Source of the DNA: Caballeronia sordidicola
GTDB taxonomy: Bacteria > Pseudomonadota > Gammaproteobacteria > Burkholderiales > Burkholderiaceae
DNA length: 64,000 bases
Reading direction: 5' to 3'
Assembly (NCBI RefSeq): GCF_002220365.1
Contig: NZ_MTHB01000255.1
Span: 1-64,000, forward strand
Shown here: positions 51,426 through 61,112 of the stretch, in pieces
Position numbering within the stretch: position 1 is the first letter of the stretch
How the letters are laid out: every line of letters begins with the position of its first letter
Notes under the pieces: model-generated
Database searches by the model: none
Seen by the model: only the letters and a program-made list of their open reading frames with translations
Told to the model about the DNA's origin: nothing
Program-made: the position numbers and the translations under genes

Positions 51426-53510
51426 ATGTCCACGACACTCAATGAAAACCTTTTGCTCACGATTGCGCTGGCGCCGCTTGCCGGTTCGCTGATCGCCGGG
51501 CTGTTCGGCTGGAAGATCGGGCGCAAGGCTTCGCACCGCATCACGATCCTCGGCGTGATGATCTCGTTTGTACTCTCGTGCTTCGTCCTCGTCGACGTGA
51601 TGCAGGGCGCGAGCTTCAACGCGACCATCTACGAATGGATGACGGTCGGCCCCCTGAAGATGGAGATCGGCTTCCTGGTCGACTCGCTCACCGCGATGAT
51701 GATGGTGATCGTCACCTTCGTTTCGCTGATGGTGCACATCTACACGATCGGCTACATGGCCGATGAAGAGGTGGGCTACGAGCGCTTCTTCTCGTACATC
51801 TCGCTCTTCACGTTCTCCATGCTGATGCTCGTGATGAGCAACAACTTCCTGCAGTTGTTCTTCGGCTGGGAAGCGGTGGGTCTCGTGTCGTACCTGCTGA
51901 TCGGCTTCTACTACACCCGTCCGACTGCCATCTACGCGAACATGAAGGCGTTCATCGTGAACCGCGTGGGCGATTTCGGATTCTTGCTCGGCATCGGCTT
52001 GTTACTGGCGTTTGCGGGTTCGCTGAATTACGGCGATGTGTTCGCTCACCGTACCGCGCTGGCAGGCATGACGTTCCCGGGCACGGACTGGGGTTTGCTG
52101 ACCGTCGCCTGTATCTGCCTGTTCATTGGCGCGATGGGTAAGTCGGCGCAGTTCCCGCTGCACGTGTGGCTGCCGGACTCCATGGAAGGCCCGACGCCTA
52201 TCTCGGCGCTGATCCACGCGGCAACCATGGTGACGGCCGGTATTTTCATGGTCACGCGGATGTCGCCGCTGTTCGAACTGTCTGATTCGGCGTTGTCTTT
52301 CGTGACGGTGATCGGCGCGATCACGGCGCTGTTCATGGGCTTTCTTGGTGTGGTGCAGAACGACATCAAGCGCGTGGTGGCTTACTCCACGCTCTCGCAA
52401 CTCGGTTACATGACGGTGGCGCTTGGCGTGTCCGCTTACCCAGTTGCCGTGTTTCACCTGGCTACGCACGCGTTCTTCAAAGCGCTGCTGTTCCTTGGCG
52501 CCGGTTCGGTGATCATCGGCATGCACCACGACCAGGACATGCGCAACATGGGCGGCCTGCGTAAGTACATGCCGATCACATGGATCACGTCGCTGATCGG
52601 TTCGCTGGCGCTGATCGGTACGCCGTTCTTCTCGGGTTTCTACTCGAAGGATTCGATCATCGATGCTGTGAAGGCGTCGCACATCGCAGGTTCGGGTTTC
52701 GCGTATTTCGCGGTGGTCGCAAGCGTGTTCGTCACGGCGCTGTATTCGTTCCGCATGTACTTCCTGGTATTCCACGGCAAGGAGCGTTTCCGCGGTCCGA
52801 AGCACCCGGAAAGTCCGATGGCGATCGAAGCGGCCGCGCATGCACACGATGCACACGGTCACGATGCACACGGCCATGACGATCACGATCACGGTCATGG
52901 TCACGGCCCGCACGTTCCGCACGAAACATCGTGGGTCATCACGCTTCCCCTGATCCTGCTGGCGATTCCGTCGGTGATCATCGGTGCTATCGCGATCGGC
53001 CCGATGCTGTTCGGTGACTTCTTCGCGCACGGCGTGGTGTTCGACAAGGTGATCTTCATCGGCGAAAACCATCCGGCGCTGCACGAAATGGCCGAGGAAT
53101 TTCACGGCTGGTTTGCGATGGGCCTGAGTTCAGTCGAGGGCTTGCCGGTGTGGCTGGCGCTCGCGGGCGTGGTCGTGTCGTGGTTCCTGTACTGGAAGCG
53201 CACGGATCTGCCGGGCGTGATCAAGCAACGCTTCCTGCCGATCTGGACCTTGCTCGACAACAAGTACTACCTCGACAAGATCAATGAAGTCGTATTTGCG
53301 AAGGGCGCGGTCGCCATTGGCCGCGGACTGTGGAAAGAGGGCGATGTCGCGGTGATCGACGGTATCGTCAACGGTCTCGCCAAGTTCGTCGGCTGGTTTG
53401 CCGGTGTGATTCGCTTCCTTCAATCCGGTTACATCTATCACTACGCGTTCGCCATGATCATTGGCATGTTGGGGCTCTTGACCCTGTTTGTAACGCTCGG
53501 CGGCAAATAA
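51426..53510 (+). CDS. nuoL: NADH-quinone oxidoreductase subunit L, with His-rich insert
   Basis: 694-residue antiporter-like proton pump with the long lateral C-terminal helix. Core motifs FFGWEAVGLVSYLLIGFYY, KSAQFPLHVWLPDSMEGPTPISALIHAATMV and VVAYSTLSQLGYM. Residues about 470-500 form a loop packed with His and Asp (AHDAHGHDAHGHDDHDHGHG), a possible metal-binding or flexible linker. It is otherwise of normal structure. Confidence 0.97.
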   Translation: MSTTLNENLLLTIALAPLAGSLIAGLFGWKIGRKASHRITILGVMISFVLSCFVLVDVMQGASFNATIYEWMTVGPLKMEIGFLVDSLTAMMMVIVTFVSLMVHIYTIGYMADEEVGYERFFSYISLFTFSMLMLVMSNNFLQLFFGWEAVGLVSYLLIGFYYTRPTAIYANMKAFIVNRVGDFGFLLGIGLLLAFAGSLNYGDVFAHRTALAGMTFPGTDWGLLTVACICLFIGAMGKSAQFPLHVWLPDSMEGPTPISALIHAATMVTAGIFMVTRMSPLFELSDSALSFVTVIGAITALFMGFLGVVQNDIKRVVAYSTLSQLGYMTVALGVSAYPVAVFHLATHAFFKALLFLGAGSVIIGMHHDQDMRNMGGLRKYMPITWITSLIGSLALIGTPFFSGFYSKDSIIDAVKASHIAGSGFAYFAVVASVFVTALYSFRMYFLVFHGKERFRGPKHPESPMAIEAAAHAHDAHGHDAHGHDDHDHGHGHGPHVPHETSWVITLPLILLAIPSVIIGAIAIGPMLFGDFFAHGVVFDKVIFIGENHPALHEMAEEFHGWFAMGLSSVEGLPVWLALAGVVVSWFLYWKRTDLPGVIKQRFLPIWTLLDNKYYLDKINEVVFAKGAVAIGRGLWKEGDVAVIDGIVNGLAKFVGWFAGVIRFLQSGYIYHYAFAMIIGMLGLLTLFVTLGGK

Positions 53511-53527
53511 GGCGGGGACACCTATCT

Positions 53528-55018
53528 ATGCACTCTTTACCAATTCTTAGTCTCGCGATCTGGACGCCGATCATTGTCGGCATCCTTGTACTGGCAATAG
53601 GCAATGACAGCAATCCGGGCCCCTCGCGCTGGCTAGCGTTGATCGGCTCGATTCTTGGACTGATCGTCACCATTCCCCTGATTACCGGCTTTGACAACGC
53701 TTCGGCCGCGCTGCAGTTCGAGGAGAAGGCCGTCTGGATCGACCGCTTTAACATCTCGTATCACCTGGGTGTCGACGGCCTGTCCATGTGGTTCGTCGTG
53801 TTGACCGCGTTGATCACGGTGGTCACGATCATCAGCGCGTGGGAAGTCATCACGGTTCGCGTGGCGCAATACCTGGCCGCGTTCCTGATTTTGTCGGGCC
53901 TCATGATCGGCGTGTTCTCGACCGCTGACGGCATGTTGTTCTACGTCTTCTTCGAAGCAACGCTGATTCCGATGTACATCATCATCGGCGTGTGGGGCGG
54001 CCCGAACCGCGTGTATGCAGCGTTCAAGTTCTTCCTGTACACGCTGATGGGCTCGCTGCTGATGCTGATCGCGCTGCTGTATCTGTACACGCAGACGCAC
54101 ACGTTCGATATCGCGACGTGGCATGCGCTGAAGATCGGCTTCACGCCGCAGATATTGCTGTTCATCGCCTTCTTCCTGGCCTTTGCCGTGAAGGTGCCGA
54201 TGTGGCCGGTCCACACGTGGTTGCCTGACGCCCACGTGGAAGCGCCGACGGGCGGCTCGGTCGTGCTGGCCGCGATCATGCTGAAGCTCGGTGCGTACGG
54301 TTTCATCCGCTTCTCGCTGCCTATCGCGCCGGATGCCAGCCATTTCCTGGCGCCGGTGGTGATCACGTTGTCCTTGATCGCGGTGATCTACATCGGCTTC
54401 GTGGCGCTGGTGCAGGAAGACATGAAGAAGCTGGTGGCGTATTCGTCGATTGCGCACATGGGCTTCGTCACGCTTGGTTTCTTCATCTTCAGTACGCTCG
54501 GCATGGAAGGCGCGATCATTCAGATGATCTCGCACGGCTTTGTCTCGGGCGCGATGTTCCTGTGTATCGGCGTGCTGTACGACCGTATGCATTCGCGCCA
54601 GATTGCGGACTACGGCGGTGTGGTCAACGTCATGCCGAAGTTTGCCGCGTTCGCCATGCTGTTCGCGATGGCCAACTGCGGTTTGCCGGGTACCTCGGGT
54701 TTCGTTGGTGAATTCATGGTGATTCTGGCTGCCGTGAAGTTCAACTTCTGGATTGGTTTCCTGGCTACCTTCACGCTGGTTCTCGGCGCGGCTTACACGC
54801 TCTGGATGTACAAGCGCGTGCACTTCGGCGCGGTTGCGAACGAGCATGTGGCGAAGCTGAAAGACATCAACAAGCGCGAATTCTTCATGCTCGCCGTGCT
54901 TGCTGTATTCACGCTGTACATGGGCCTGTATCCGAAGCCGTTCACCGACGTGATGCACGCATCCGTAGAAAATCTCCTCTCCCACGTCGCGCAGTCCAAA
55001 CTGCCGCTGGCCCAGTAA
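53528..55018 (+). CDS. nuoM: NADH-quinone oxidoreductase subunit M
   Basis: 496 residues from ATG 53528 (MHSLPILSLAIWTPII). Antiporter-like pump with EATLIPMYIIIGVWGG, FAVKVPMWPVHTWLPDAHVEAPTGGSV and KLVAYSSIAHMGFV, including the proton-path Glu and Lys. The longer frame from 53330 lies within nuoL. Confidence 0.96.
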   Translation: MHSLPILSLAIWTPIIVGILVLAIGNDSNPGPSRWLALIGSILGLIVTIPLITGFDNASAALQFEEKAVWIDRFNISYHLGVDGLSMWFVVLTALITVVTIISAWEVITVRVAQYLAAFLILSGLMIGVFSTADGMLFYVFFEATLIPMYIIIGVWGGPNRVYAAFKFFLYTLMGSLLMLIALLYLYTQTHTFDIATWHALKIGFTPQILLFIAFFLAFAVKVPMWPVHTWLPDAHVEAPTGGSVVLAAIMLKLGAYGFIRFSLPIAPDASHFLAPVVITLSLIAVIYIGFVALVQEDMKKLVAYSSIAHMGFVTLGFFIFSTLGMEGAIIQMISHGFVSGAMFLCIGVLYDRMHSRQIADYGGVVNVMPKFAAFAMLFAMANCGLPGTSGFVGEFMVILAAVKFNFWIGFLATFTLVLGAAYTLWMYKRVHFGAVANEHVAKLKDINKREFFMLAVLAVFTLYMGLYPKPFTDVMHASVENLLSHVAQSKLPLAQ

Positions 55019-55042
55019 CGCGTGCGGAGGAAATAAAAGATC

Positions 55043-56521
55043 ATGCAAAACGCCCCCATGAGTGCCCTGTTACCCGATGGACTGTTGATGTTGATGGTCG
55101 TCGTGGCCTGGTTGAACGACACCATCTTCGGCACGAAGAGCCGTCACACGACCTACCTGATTTCGGTTGTCTCGACCGTTGTGGTCGGTGTGTGGTTCGC
55201 CTTCCAGGCGCTCGATCCCACGCCGCACTACTTCTTCACGCGCATGTACGTGGTCGACCCGTTCGCGAGCGCGATGAAAGCGGTCGTGACGCTCGGCTTC
55301 GCGGTATCGATCATCTATTCGCGCAAGTATCTTGAAGATCGCGACCTGTTCCGCGGCGACTTCTTCCTGCTTGGTTTGTTCTCACTGCTCGGCCAGTGCG
55401 TGATGATTTCCGGCAACAACTTCCTGACGCTGTATCTCGGCCTGGAACTGATGTCGCTGTCGTTGTACGCAGTGATCGCGTTGCGCAAGGACTCGCCGCA
55501 GGCCAACGAATCCGCGATGAAGTACTACGTACTGGGCGCGCTCGCTTCGGGTTTCCTGCTCTACGGTATCTCGATGCTGTACGGCGCGACCGGCTCGCTC
55601 GAACTGAACGAAGTGGCGAAAGCAATCGCAACCGGCCGCATCAACGACGCAGTCCTGTTGTTCGGCGTGATCTTCGTGGTGGCGGGCGTGGCATTCAAGA
55701 TGGGCGCGGTGCCGTTCCACATGTGGGTGCCTGACGTGTACCAAGGTGCACCGACCGCGATGACGCTGCTCACCGGCGGTGGCCCGAAGGCCGCGGCGTT
55801 TGCATGGGGGCTGCGTTTCCTCGTGATGGCGCTGTTGCCGCTGGCGGTGGACTGGCAAGAGATGCTGGTGATCCTGGCCGCGTTGTCGCTGATCGTGGGT
55901 AACGTGACCGGTATCGTGCAGAAGAACATCAAGCGGATGCTCGCGTACTCGGCTATCTCGAACATGGGCTTCGTGCTGCTGGGCATGCTGGCGGGTGTTG
56001 TCGACGGCAAGGCTGACGGTGCCGCGAACGCGTACAGCTCGGCCATGTTCTACAGCATCATCTATTTGCTGACCACGCTCGGCACCTTCGGCGTAGTCAT
56101 GTTGCTGGCACGCAAGGACTTCGAAGCCGAAACGCTTGACGACTTCAAGGGCCTGAACCAGCGTAGCCCGGTGTTCGCGTTCGTGATGATGATCATGATG
56201 TTCTCGCTCGCCGGCATTCCGCCGATGGTCGGCTTCTACGCGAAGCTTGCCGTGCTCGAGGCCACCATGAACGCCGGCCTGACGTGGCTCGCGGTGCTGG
56301 CCGTCCTGTCGTCACTGGTGGGTGCGTTCTACTACCTGCGTATCGTCAAGCTGATGTACTTCGATGCACCGACCGACGCATCGCCGATCGTCGCGGACAA
56401 CCTGAAGCGCGCGCTGCTCGCGTTCAACGGCCTGGCTGTGCTGGTGCTCGGCATTGTTCCCGGACCGTTGATGAACGCCTGTCTGGCCGCGATCACGCAC
56501 ACCTTGCCGTTCCAGTTGTAA
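55043..56521 (+). CDS. nuoN: NADH-quinone oxidoreductase subunit N
   Basis: 492-residue antiporter-like pump. Signature GLELMSLSLYAVIALRKDS, FKMGAVPFHMWVPDVYQGAPTAMT and KRMLAYSAISNMGFVLLG. Last of the 14 nuo genes; its TAA overlaps the next ATG by one base. Confidence 0.97.
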   Translation: MQNAPMSALLPDGLLMLMVVVAWLNDTIFGTKSRHTTYLISVVSTVVVGVWFAFQALDPTPHYFFTRMYVVDPFASAMKAVVTLGFAVSIIYSRKYLEDRDLFRGDFFLLGLFSLLGQCVMISGNNFLTLYLGLELMSLSLYAVIALRKDSPQANESAMKYYVLGALASGFLLYGISMLYGATGSLELNEVAKAIATGRINDAVLLFGVIFVVAGVAFKMGAVPFHMWVPDVYQGAPTAMTLLTGGGPKAAAFAWGLRFLVMALLPLAVDWQEMLVILAALSLIVGNVTGIVQKNIKRMLAYSAISNMGFVLLGMLAGVVDGKADGAANAYSSAMFYSIIYLLTTLGTFGVVMLLARKDFEAETLDDFKGLNQRSPVFAFVMMIMMFSLAGIPPMVGFYAKLAVLEATMNAGLTWLAVLAVLSSLVGAFYYLRIVKLMYFDAPTDASPIVADNLKRALLAFNGLAVLVLGIVPGPLMNACLAAITHTLPFQL

Positions 56522-56817
56522 TGTCGGCAGCGGGCTGGTTTATCGTGTTGTTGGCGTTGGTCGGCGCCAACCTTCCGTTTGCGAATCAGCGTCTTTTCTC
56601 TGTCGTCTCACTCAAGACGACGAAGAAAAGCGGCTGGATTCGCATCGCGGAATTGATCGTGCTTTATTTTGTCGTGGGCGCACTCGGCTTTATGCTTGAG
56701 GCGCGTGCGGGCAACCGCTTCGAGCAGGGCTGGCAGTTTTACGCCGTGACCTTCAGCCTGTTCCTGGTGCTCGCGTTCCCCGGCTTCACGTTCCAGTATC
56801 TCGTCAAGCGCCGCTGA
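56521..56817 (+). CDS. DUF2818 family protein
   Basis: 98-residue membrane protein with two or three hydrophobic segments (GWFIVLLALVGANLPFAN, IAELIVLYFVVGALGFML, FYAVTFSLFLVLAFPGF). The start overlaps the nuoN stop (TAATG), which makes it a translationally coupled 15th gene of the nuo operon. DUF2818 follows nuoN in many betaproteobacteria, so an assembly or accessory role for complex I is a fair inference, but it is uncharacterised. Confidence 0.9.
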   Translation: MSAAGWFIVLLALVGANLPFANQRLFSVVSLKTTKKSGWIRIAELIVLYFVVGALGFMLEARAGNRFEQGWQFYAVTFSLFLVLAFPGFTFQYLVKRR

Positions 56818-56888
56818 CGGCGAAGGCCGTCGTGGCTTGATCTTCGCGTTTCACTTTAAAGTTGAGCGCGTTTCTCTCAAGGTGCACG

Positions 56889-57491
56889 ATGGCTGACCAA
56901 CCTCTCGATTTCCCCGATTCCGACGATGGCCTGATCGAGAAGACGGTCGAGAGCAAGTTGCTCTATCAGGGCAAGTTCCTCAAGCTAAAGATCGATACGG
57001 TCGAACTGCCCGATGGCAAGCACGCCACGCGCGAGTTCGTCGAACATTCGGGCGCCGTCATGATCCTGCCGCTGTTTGATGACGGCCGCGTGCTGCTTGA
57101 GCGGCAGTATCGATATCCGATCGCCAAGGTCCTGCTCGAATATCCCGCGGGCAAGATCGATCCGAACGAGAGCGAACTGGCGTGCGCAAAACGCGAGCTC
57201 CACGAAGAAACCGGCTATACGGCACGCGAATGGTTTTTCCTGACGCGAATTCATCCGGTGATTTCCTACTCCACCGAATTCATCGACCTGTATTTGGCCC
57301 GTGGGTTGACTGCAGGCGAAAGCAAGCTCGACGAGGGTGAATTCCTGGAAACGTTCATCGCGGACCGGTCGCAGATTTTCGAGTGGATCAGGAGCGGCCA
57401 TATCAGCGACGTCAAGACGATCATCGGCAGTTTTTGGCTGGAAAAGGTGATGTCGGGTGAGTGGGCGTTGGGCGATCCGGTCAGTGACTGA
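56889..57491 (+). CDS. Nudix hydrolase, ADP-ribose pyrophosphatase-like
   Basis: 200 residues from ATG 56889. The Nudix box is complete (GKIDPNESELACAKRELHEETGY: G-x5-E-x7-REL-x-EE-x-G). Upstream VMILPLFDDGRVLLERQYRYP and the length fit NudF/YffH-type ADP-ribose or nucleotide-sugar pyrophosphatases. A strong terminator follows. It lies 71 bp after DUF2818 and may be the last cistron of the nuo transcript, which would link NAD(H) breakdown products to complex I. Confidence 0.92.
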   Translation: MADQPLDFPDSDDGLIEKTVESKLLYQGKFLKLKIDTVELPDGKHATREFVEHSGAVMILPLFDDGRVLLERQYRYPIAKVLLEYPAGKIDPNESELACAKRELHEETGYTAREWFFLTRIHPVISYSTEFIDLYLARGLTAGESKLDEGEFLETFIADRSQIFEWIRSGHISDVKTIIGSFWLEKVMSGEWALGDPVSD

Positions 57492-57511
57492 GAAGTCCGA
57501 CACACTCCATA

Positions 57512-57538
57512 AAAAGCGGCCGTGAAGGCCGCTTTTTA
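57512..57538. terminator. Terminator after the Nudix gene
   Basis: AAAAAGCGGCC pairs with GGCCGCTTTTT around GTGAA, with an A-run and a T-run. Confidence 0.9.
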
Positions 57539-57707
57539 TTTGTCTGCTCAATCACGACGGCGTGCCGTTCGGCACGCGTTCCTGCGCCGGGCTAAAATCG
57601 AACGTGTGTTCCTACAATCTATCAAATGGTCGCGACGTGATTTTTTGCGAACGGTCGTTCACAAAACGCGTTTTTGCGATTAAACTTTCTGGCAAGCCCC
57701 GATCAGC

Positions 57708-58223
57708 ATGAAGGTTCTCGACTTGAAGTGCTCGCACGACCATCGTTTCGAAGGCTGGTTTGCTTCGACCGAAGAGTTCGAATCCCAGTTGTCGCGCAAG
57801 CTCGTGGCTTGCCCGGTGTGTTCGACAACGGAGGTGAGCCGCATGCCGTCGGCGCCGCGCCTGAATTTATCGGCGAATCGTTCGGAGAATCGCTCTTCGA
57901 GCAGTTCCGATCAAGGCGGAAAAGAGGCTGCGGGATCGGACGGATCGAACGGATCGAGCGTCACGCAAGCGGCCCGGCCGCCGCAAGACGCCGATCAAGC
58001 GCTTCAGGCGCGTGCGCTGCATTTCATGCGGGAAATTCTCGCGAAGACGGAGAACGTGGGCGACCGTTTTGCTGAAGAGGCGCGGCGCATGCATTACGAC
58101 GAAGCGCCGGCGCGCAATATTCGCGGCGTCGCAACGCCCGAGGATGCGCACGCATTGATGGAAGAAGGCATCGACGTGATGCCGTTGCCCGTGCCGGCCG
58201 CACTGAAAGAGCCGCTGCAATAA
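57708..58223 (+). CDS. DUF1178 family protein
   Basis: 171-residue protein. The N-terminus (MKVLDLKCSHDHRFEGWFASTEEFESQLSRKLVACPVC) is the family signature, with four metal-binding-like positions including C9 and the CPVC pair. A low-complexity Ser/Gly linker follows (about 58-90), then the conserved helical C-terminal part ALHFMREILAKTENVGDRFAEEARRMHY and ARNIRGVATPEDAHALMEEGIDVMPLP. Function unknown. It stands just ahead of the acyl-CoA module in the same direction. Confidence 0.92.
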   Translation: MKVLDLKCSHDHRFEGWFASTEEFESQLSRKLVACPVCSTTEVSRMPSAPRLNLSANRSENRSSSSSDQGGKEAAGSDGSNGSSVTQAARPPQDADQALQARALHFMREILAKTENVGDRFAEEARRMHYDEAPARNIRGVATPEDAHALMEEGIDVMPLPVPAALKEPLQ

Positions 58224-58292
58224 GCTGAATTTCGTTCAGCTCAATGCGCGTCTCCTCATGGCCGACCCGGGTCATGACAGGAGACACAGCGC

Positions 58293-59489
58293 ATGGACCT
58301 GAATTATTCCCCCGCCGACGACGCATTTCGCGCCGACATCCGCGCCTGGCTCGACGCCAACCTGCCGCACGCCCTGCGGACCAAGGTACTCGATCACAAA
58401 CGTCTGAATCGCGACGACTACGCGAGCTGGCACAAGCTGCTCGGCACGCGTGGCTGGTCGGTTGTCGCGTGGCCGAAGGAGTATGGCGGTCCCGGCTGGG
58501 ATGCGACGCAGCGCCATATCTGGGACGAAGAATGCGCACGTATCGGTGCACCCGGCGTGTTGCCGTTCGGGGTATCGATGGTCGCGCCCGTCCTGATGAA
58601 ATATGGCAGCGCCGCGCAAAAAGCCCACTATCTGCCGCGTATTCTCGATGGCACAGATTGGTGGTGCCAGGGATATTCGGAACCCGGATCGGGTTCTGAT
58701 TTGGCGTCGCTGAGAACGCGCGCTGAACGCCAGGGCGATCACTACGTGGTCAACGGCCAGAAGACCTGGACCACGCTCGGCCAGTTCGCCGACATGATGT
58801 TCTGCCTCGTGCGCACCGACACCGGCGCGAAGAAACAGGAAGGCATCTCGTTTCTTCTCATCGACATGAAGACGCCCGGCATCACCGTGCGCCCGATCAT
58901 CACGCTCGATGAAGACCACGAAGTCAACGAAGTGTTCCTGGAAGACGTGAAGGTGCCGCTCGAGAATCTGGTCGGCGAAGAAAATCGCGGCTGGACTTAT
59001 GCGAAGTATTTGCTCGGGCATGAGCGCACGGGCATTGCGCGCGTGGGGCAATCGAAGCGAGAACTGGTGTTCCTGAAACGGCTTGCCGCGAATCAGAAGA
59101 AGGGCGGCGTTTCGTTACTCAAGGATCCCGTGTTCTCCTCGAAGATCGCCGCGCTCGAGATCGAGATGATGGCGCTCGAGGTCACCGTGCAACGCGTGGT
59201 GGCGAGCGAAGCGAACGGGCGTGGGCCGGGGCCGGAGGCATCGATGCTCAAGATCAAGGGCACTGAAGTCCAGCAGGCGCTGACTGAACTCATGGTCGAA
59301 GCTATCGGCCCGCAAGCTGCCGCGTTCGATCCCGCGTATCTCGAAGGCGAGCGTGAACACAGCCTTGCCGGCGACGACGCCGCCGCACCGCTTGCCGCGT
59401 ACTACTTCAACTTCCGCAAGACGTCGATCTACGGCGGCTCGAACGAAATTCAAAAAAACATCATCGCGCAGATGATTCTGGGCTTGTGA
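58293..59489 (+). CDS. Acyl-CoA dehydrogenase (large-type subunit)
   Basis: 398-residue flavoprotein of the ACAD family. N-terminal helical domain, then the FAD/substrate segment QGYSEPGSGSDLASLRT and NGQKTWTTLGQFADMMF, and the C-terminal FRKTSIYGGSNEIQKNIIAQMILGL. Immediately followed by a second, shorter ACAD gene with 10 bp spacing. Such FadE-type pairs can form alpha2-beta2 enzymes acting on bulky acyl-CoAs such as steroid side chains (known from actinobacteria). The substrate here is unknown. Confidence 0.93.
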   Translation: MDLNYSPADDAFRADIRAWLDANLPHALRTKVLDHKRLNRDDYASWHKLLGTRGWSVVAWPKEYGGPGWDATQRHIWDEECARIGAPGVLPFGVSMVAPVLMKYGSAAQKAHYLPRILDGTDWWCQGYSEPGSGSDLASLRTRAERQGDHYVVNGQKTWTTLGQFADMMFCLVRTDTGAKKQEGISFLLIDMKTPGITVRPIITLDEDHEVNEVFLEDVKVPLENLVGEENRGWTYAKYLLGHERTGIARVGQSKRELVFLKRLAANQKKGGVSLLKDPVFSSKIAALEIEMMALEVTVQRVVASEANGRGPGPEASMLKIKGTEVQQALTELMVEAIGPQAAAFDPAYLEGEREHSLAGDDAAAPLAAYYFNFRKTSIYGGSNEIQKNIIAQMILGL

Positions 59490-59499
59490 GGAGTTGCAC

Positions 59500-60621
59500 A
59501 TGGACTTCAATTTCACCGATGAGCAGCAACAGTTCAGGGACGCATTGCGCCGGTATCTCGACAACGAGTACACGTTCGATGCACGCCAGAAGATCGTGGC
59601 GTCCAGGGAAGGTGTCGATGCGAAACATTGGACGGCATTCACGGAACTAGGCTTGACGGCCTTGCCGGCGCCCGAAGCGCAAGGCGGTTTCGATGGCGGT
59701 CCGGCCGATATGCTGGTCGTGATGCAGGAACTCGGACGCGCGCTTGTCGTGGAGCCGTATTGGGCGACGGCCGTGGGTATCGAAGCGTTGCGGTTGGTGG
59801 GCGATGACCACGCGAACGCGTTGCTCAAACGCGCGGCCGGCGGCGAGATCAAGCTCGCGGTGGCGTTTCACGAACCGCATGCCCGCTACGACCTCTTTTC
59901 GGTCGACACCACCGCGCAAGAGAAAGGCGATGGTTTCGTGTTGAGCGGCCAGAAGTCTTTGGTCCTTCACGGCGCGCAGGCTCACTACTGGATCGTGCCG
60001 GCACGGCTGGGTGGCGAAATTGCGTTGTTCGCCGTTGCGCGTGACGCGGTGAACGTGGACGTCACGGAGTATCGGACGATCGATGGTCAGCGCGCCGCGA
60101 CCATCACGTTCACGGCTACGCTTGCTGAGCGTCTCGGCAAGGCCAACACGGGCGCAGCCACGCTCGAACGTATTGGCGATTACGCGACGTTTCTGCTGTG
60201 CGCCGAAGCTGTCGGCGTACTCGATGCGCTGAATCACGCGACAGTCGAGTACACGAAGGAGCGTAAGCAATTCGGCACGCCGATCGCGCGTTTCCAGGCG
60301 TTGCAGCATCGCATGGTCGAGATGCTGATTCATGCCGAGCAGGCGCGATCGATCACGTATCTTGCCGCCGCCCGATACACGAGCGATGACGCCGATGAAC
60401 GCCGCCGCGCAATTTCCGCGGCTAAGGCGCGGGTCGGTCAGGCAGCGCGTTTCGTTGGTCAGCAGGCAGTGCAACTGCATGGCGGGATGGGCGTGACGAA
60501 CGAAGTTGCGGCAGCGCATTGGTTCAAGCGCTTGTCGATCATCGAGACAACGTTAGGCGATGTCGATCATCATCTGGCACGGTTTGCGTCGTTGCCTGGA
60601 TTCGCCGACACTGACGTTTAA
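59500..60621 (+). CDS. Acyl-CoA dehydrogenase (partner-type subunit)
   Basis: 373 residues from ATG 59500, which has GAGGAG; the TTG two codons upstream is not needed. It has an ACAD-like N-terminal domain (FTDEQQQFRDALRRYLDNEY), a shortened middle domain, and KERKQFGTPIARFQALQHRMVEML plus QLHGGMGVTNEVAAAHWFKR at the C-terminus. The FAD-binding middle motif (usually TEP.AGSD) is replaced by AFHEPHARYDLF, typical of the degenerate partner in heteromeric ACADs. Confidence 0.92.
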   Translation: MDFNFTDEQQQFRDALRRYLDNEYTFDARQKIVASREGVDAKHWTAFTELGLTALPAPEAQGGFDGGPADMLVVMQELGRALVVEPYWATAVGIEALRLVGDDHANALLKRAAGGEIKLAVAFHEPHARYDLFSVDTTAQEKGDGFVLSGQKSLVLHGAQAHYWIVPARLGGEIALFAVARDAVNVDVTEYRTIDGQRAATITFTATLAERLGKANTGAATLERIGDYATFLLCAEAVGVLDALNHATVEYTKERKQFGTPIARFQALQHRMVEMLIHAEQARSITYLAAARYTSDDADERRRAISAAKARVGQAARFVGQQAVQLHGGMGVTNEVAAAHWFKRLSIIETTLGDVDHHLARFASLPGFADTDV

Positions 60622-60653
60622 TTAATCGATGCATTGAAGAAAGGAGAGCGGGG

Positions 60654-61112
60654 ATGACGTTCAGCTATGAGGATTTCGAAGTTGGAGCGGTGGCGCAATT
60701 GGGAGGTCATACGTTTCTGAAAGAAGAGATTATCGAATTTGCCGGGCGTTATGATCCGCAGCCTTTTCATTTGAGCGAGGCGGGTGGTGAGGCATCGCCA
60801 TTTGGCGGATTGGTCGCCAGCGGCTGGAACACGTGCTCCGCGATGATGGGCATTCTGGTGCGCGACATGCTTGCCGATTCCACATCAATGGGTTCCCCCG
60901 GGCTCGACAACATCCGCTGGCTCAAGCCGGTTCGGGTGAACGACACCGTGAGGTTGACCGTGCGCGTGTTGAGCAAACGGGTCTCGGGGAGCAAGCCGGA
61001 TCGTGGAATTGTTGCCACGCGTTGGGAGGCCTATAACCAGCGTGATGAACTGGTGTTGACCGTGGATTCAGCGGCAATCTTTGGGCTTCGTCACCCGGGA
61101 AACTCGCAATGA
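60654..61112 (+). CDS. MaoC-like dehydratase
   Basis: 152-residue hot-dog protein. The hydratase motif DPQPFHLSE (catalytic Asp and His five residues apart) in FAGRYDPQPFH, then FGGLVASGWNTCSAMM and GLDNIRWLKPVRVNDTVRL. A (R)-specific enoyl-CoA hydratase activity is typical, hydrating the product of the ACADs. It overlaps the next gene (ATGA). Confidence 0.92.
   Translation: MTFSYEDFEVGAVAQLGGHTFLKEEIIEFAGRYDPQPFHLSEAGGEASPFGGLVASGWNTCSAMMGILVRDMLADSTSMGSPGLDNIRWLKPVRVNDTVRLTVRVLSKRVSGSKPDRGIVATRWEAYNQRDELVLTVDSAAIFGLRHPGNSQ

Noticed and set aside
53633..55048. 471-codon reverse frame opposite nuoM
   Set aside because: Arg/His/Gln-rich antisense shadow.
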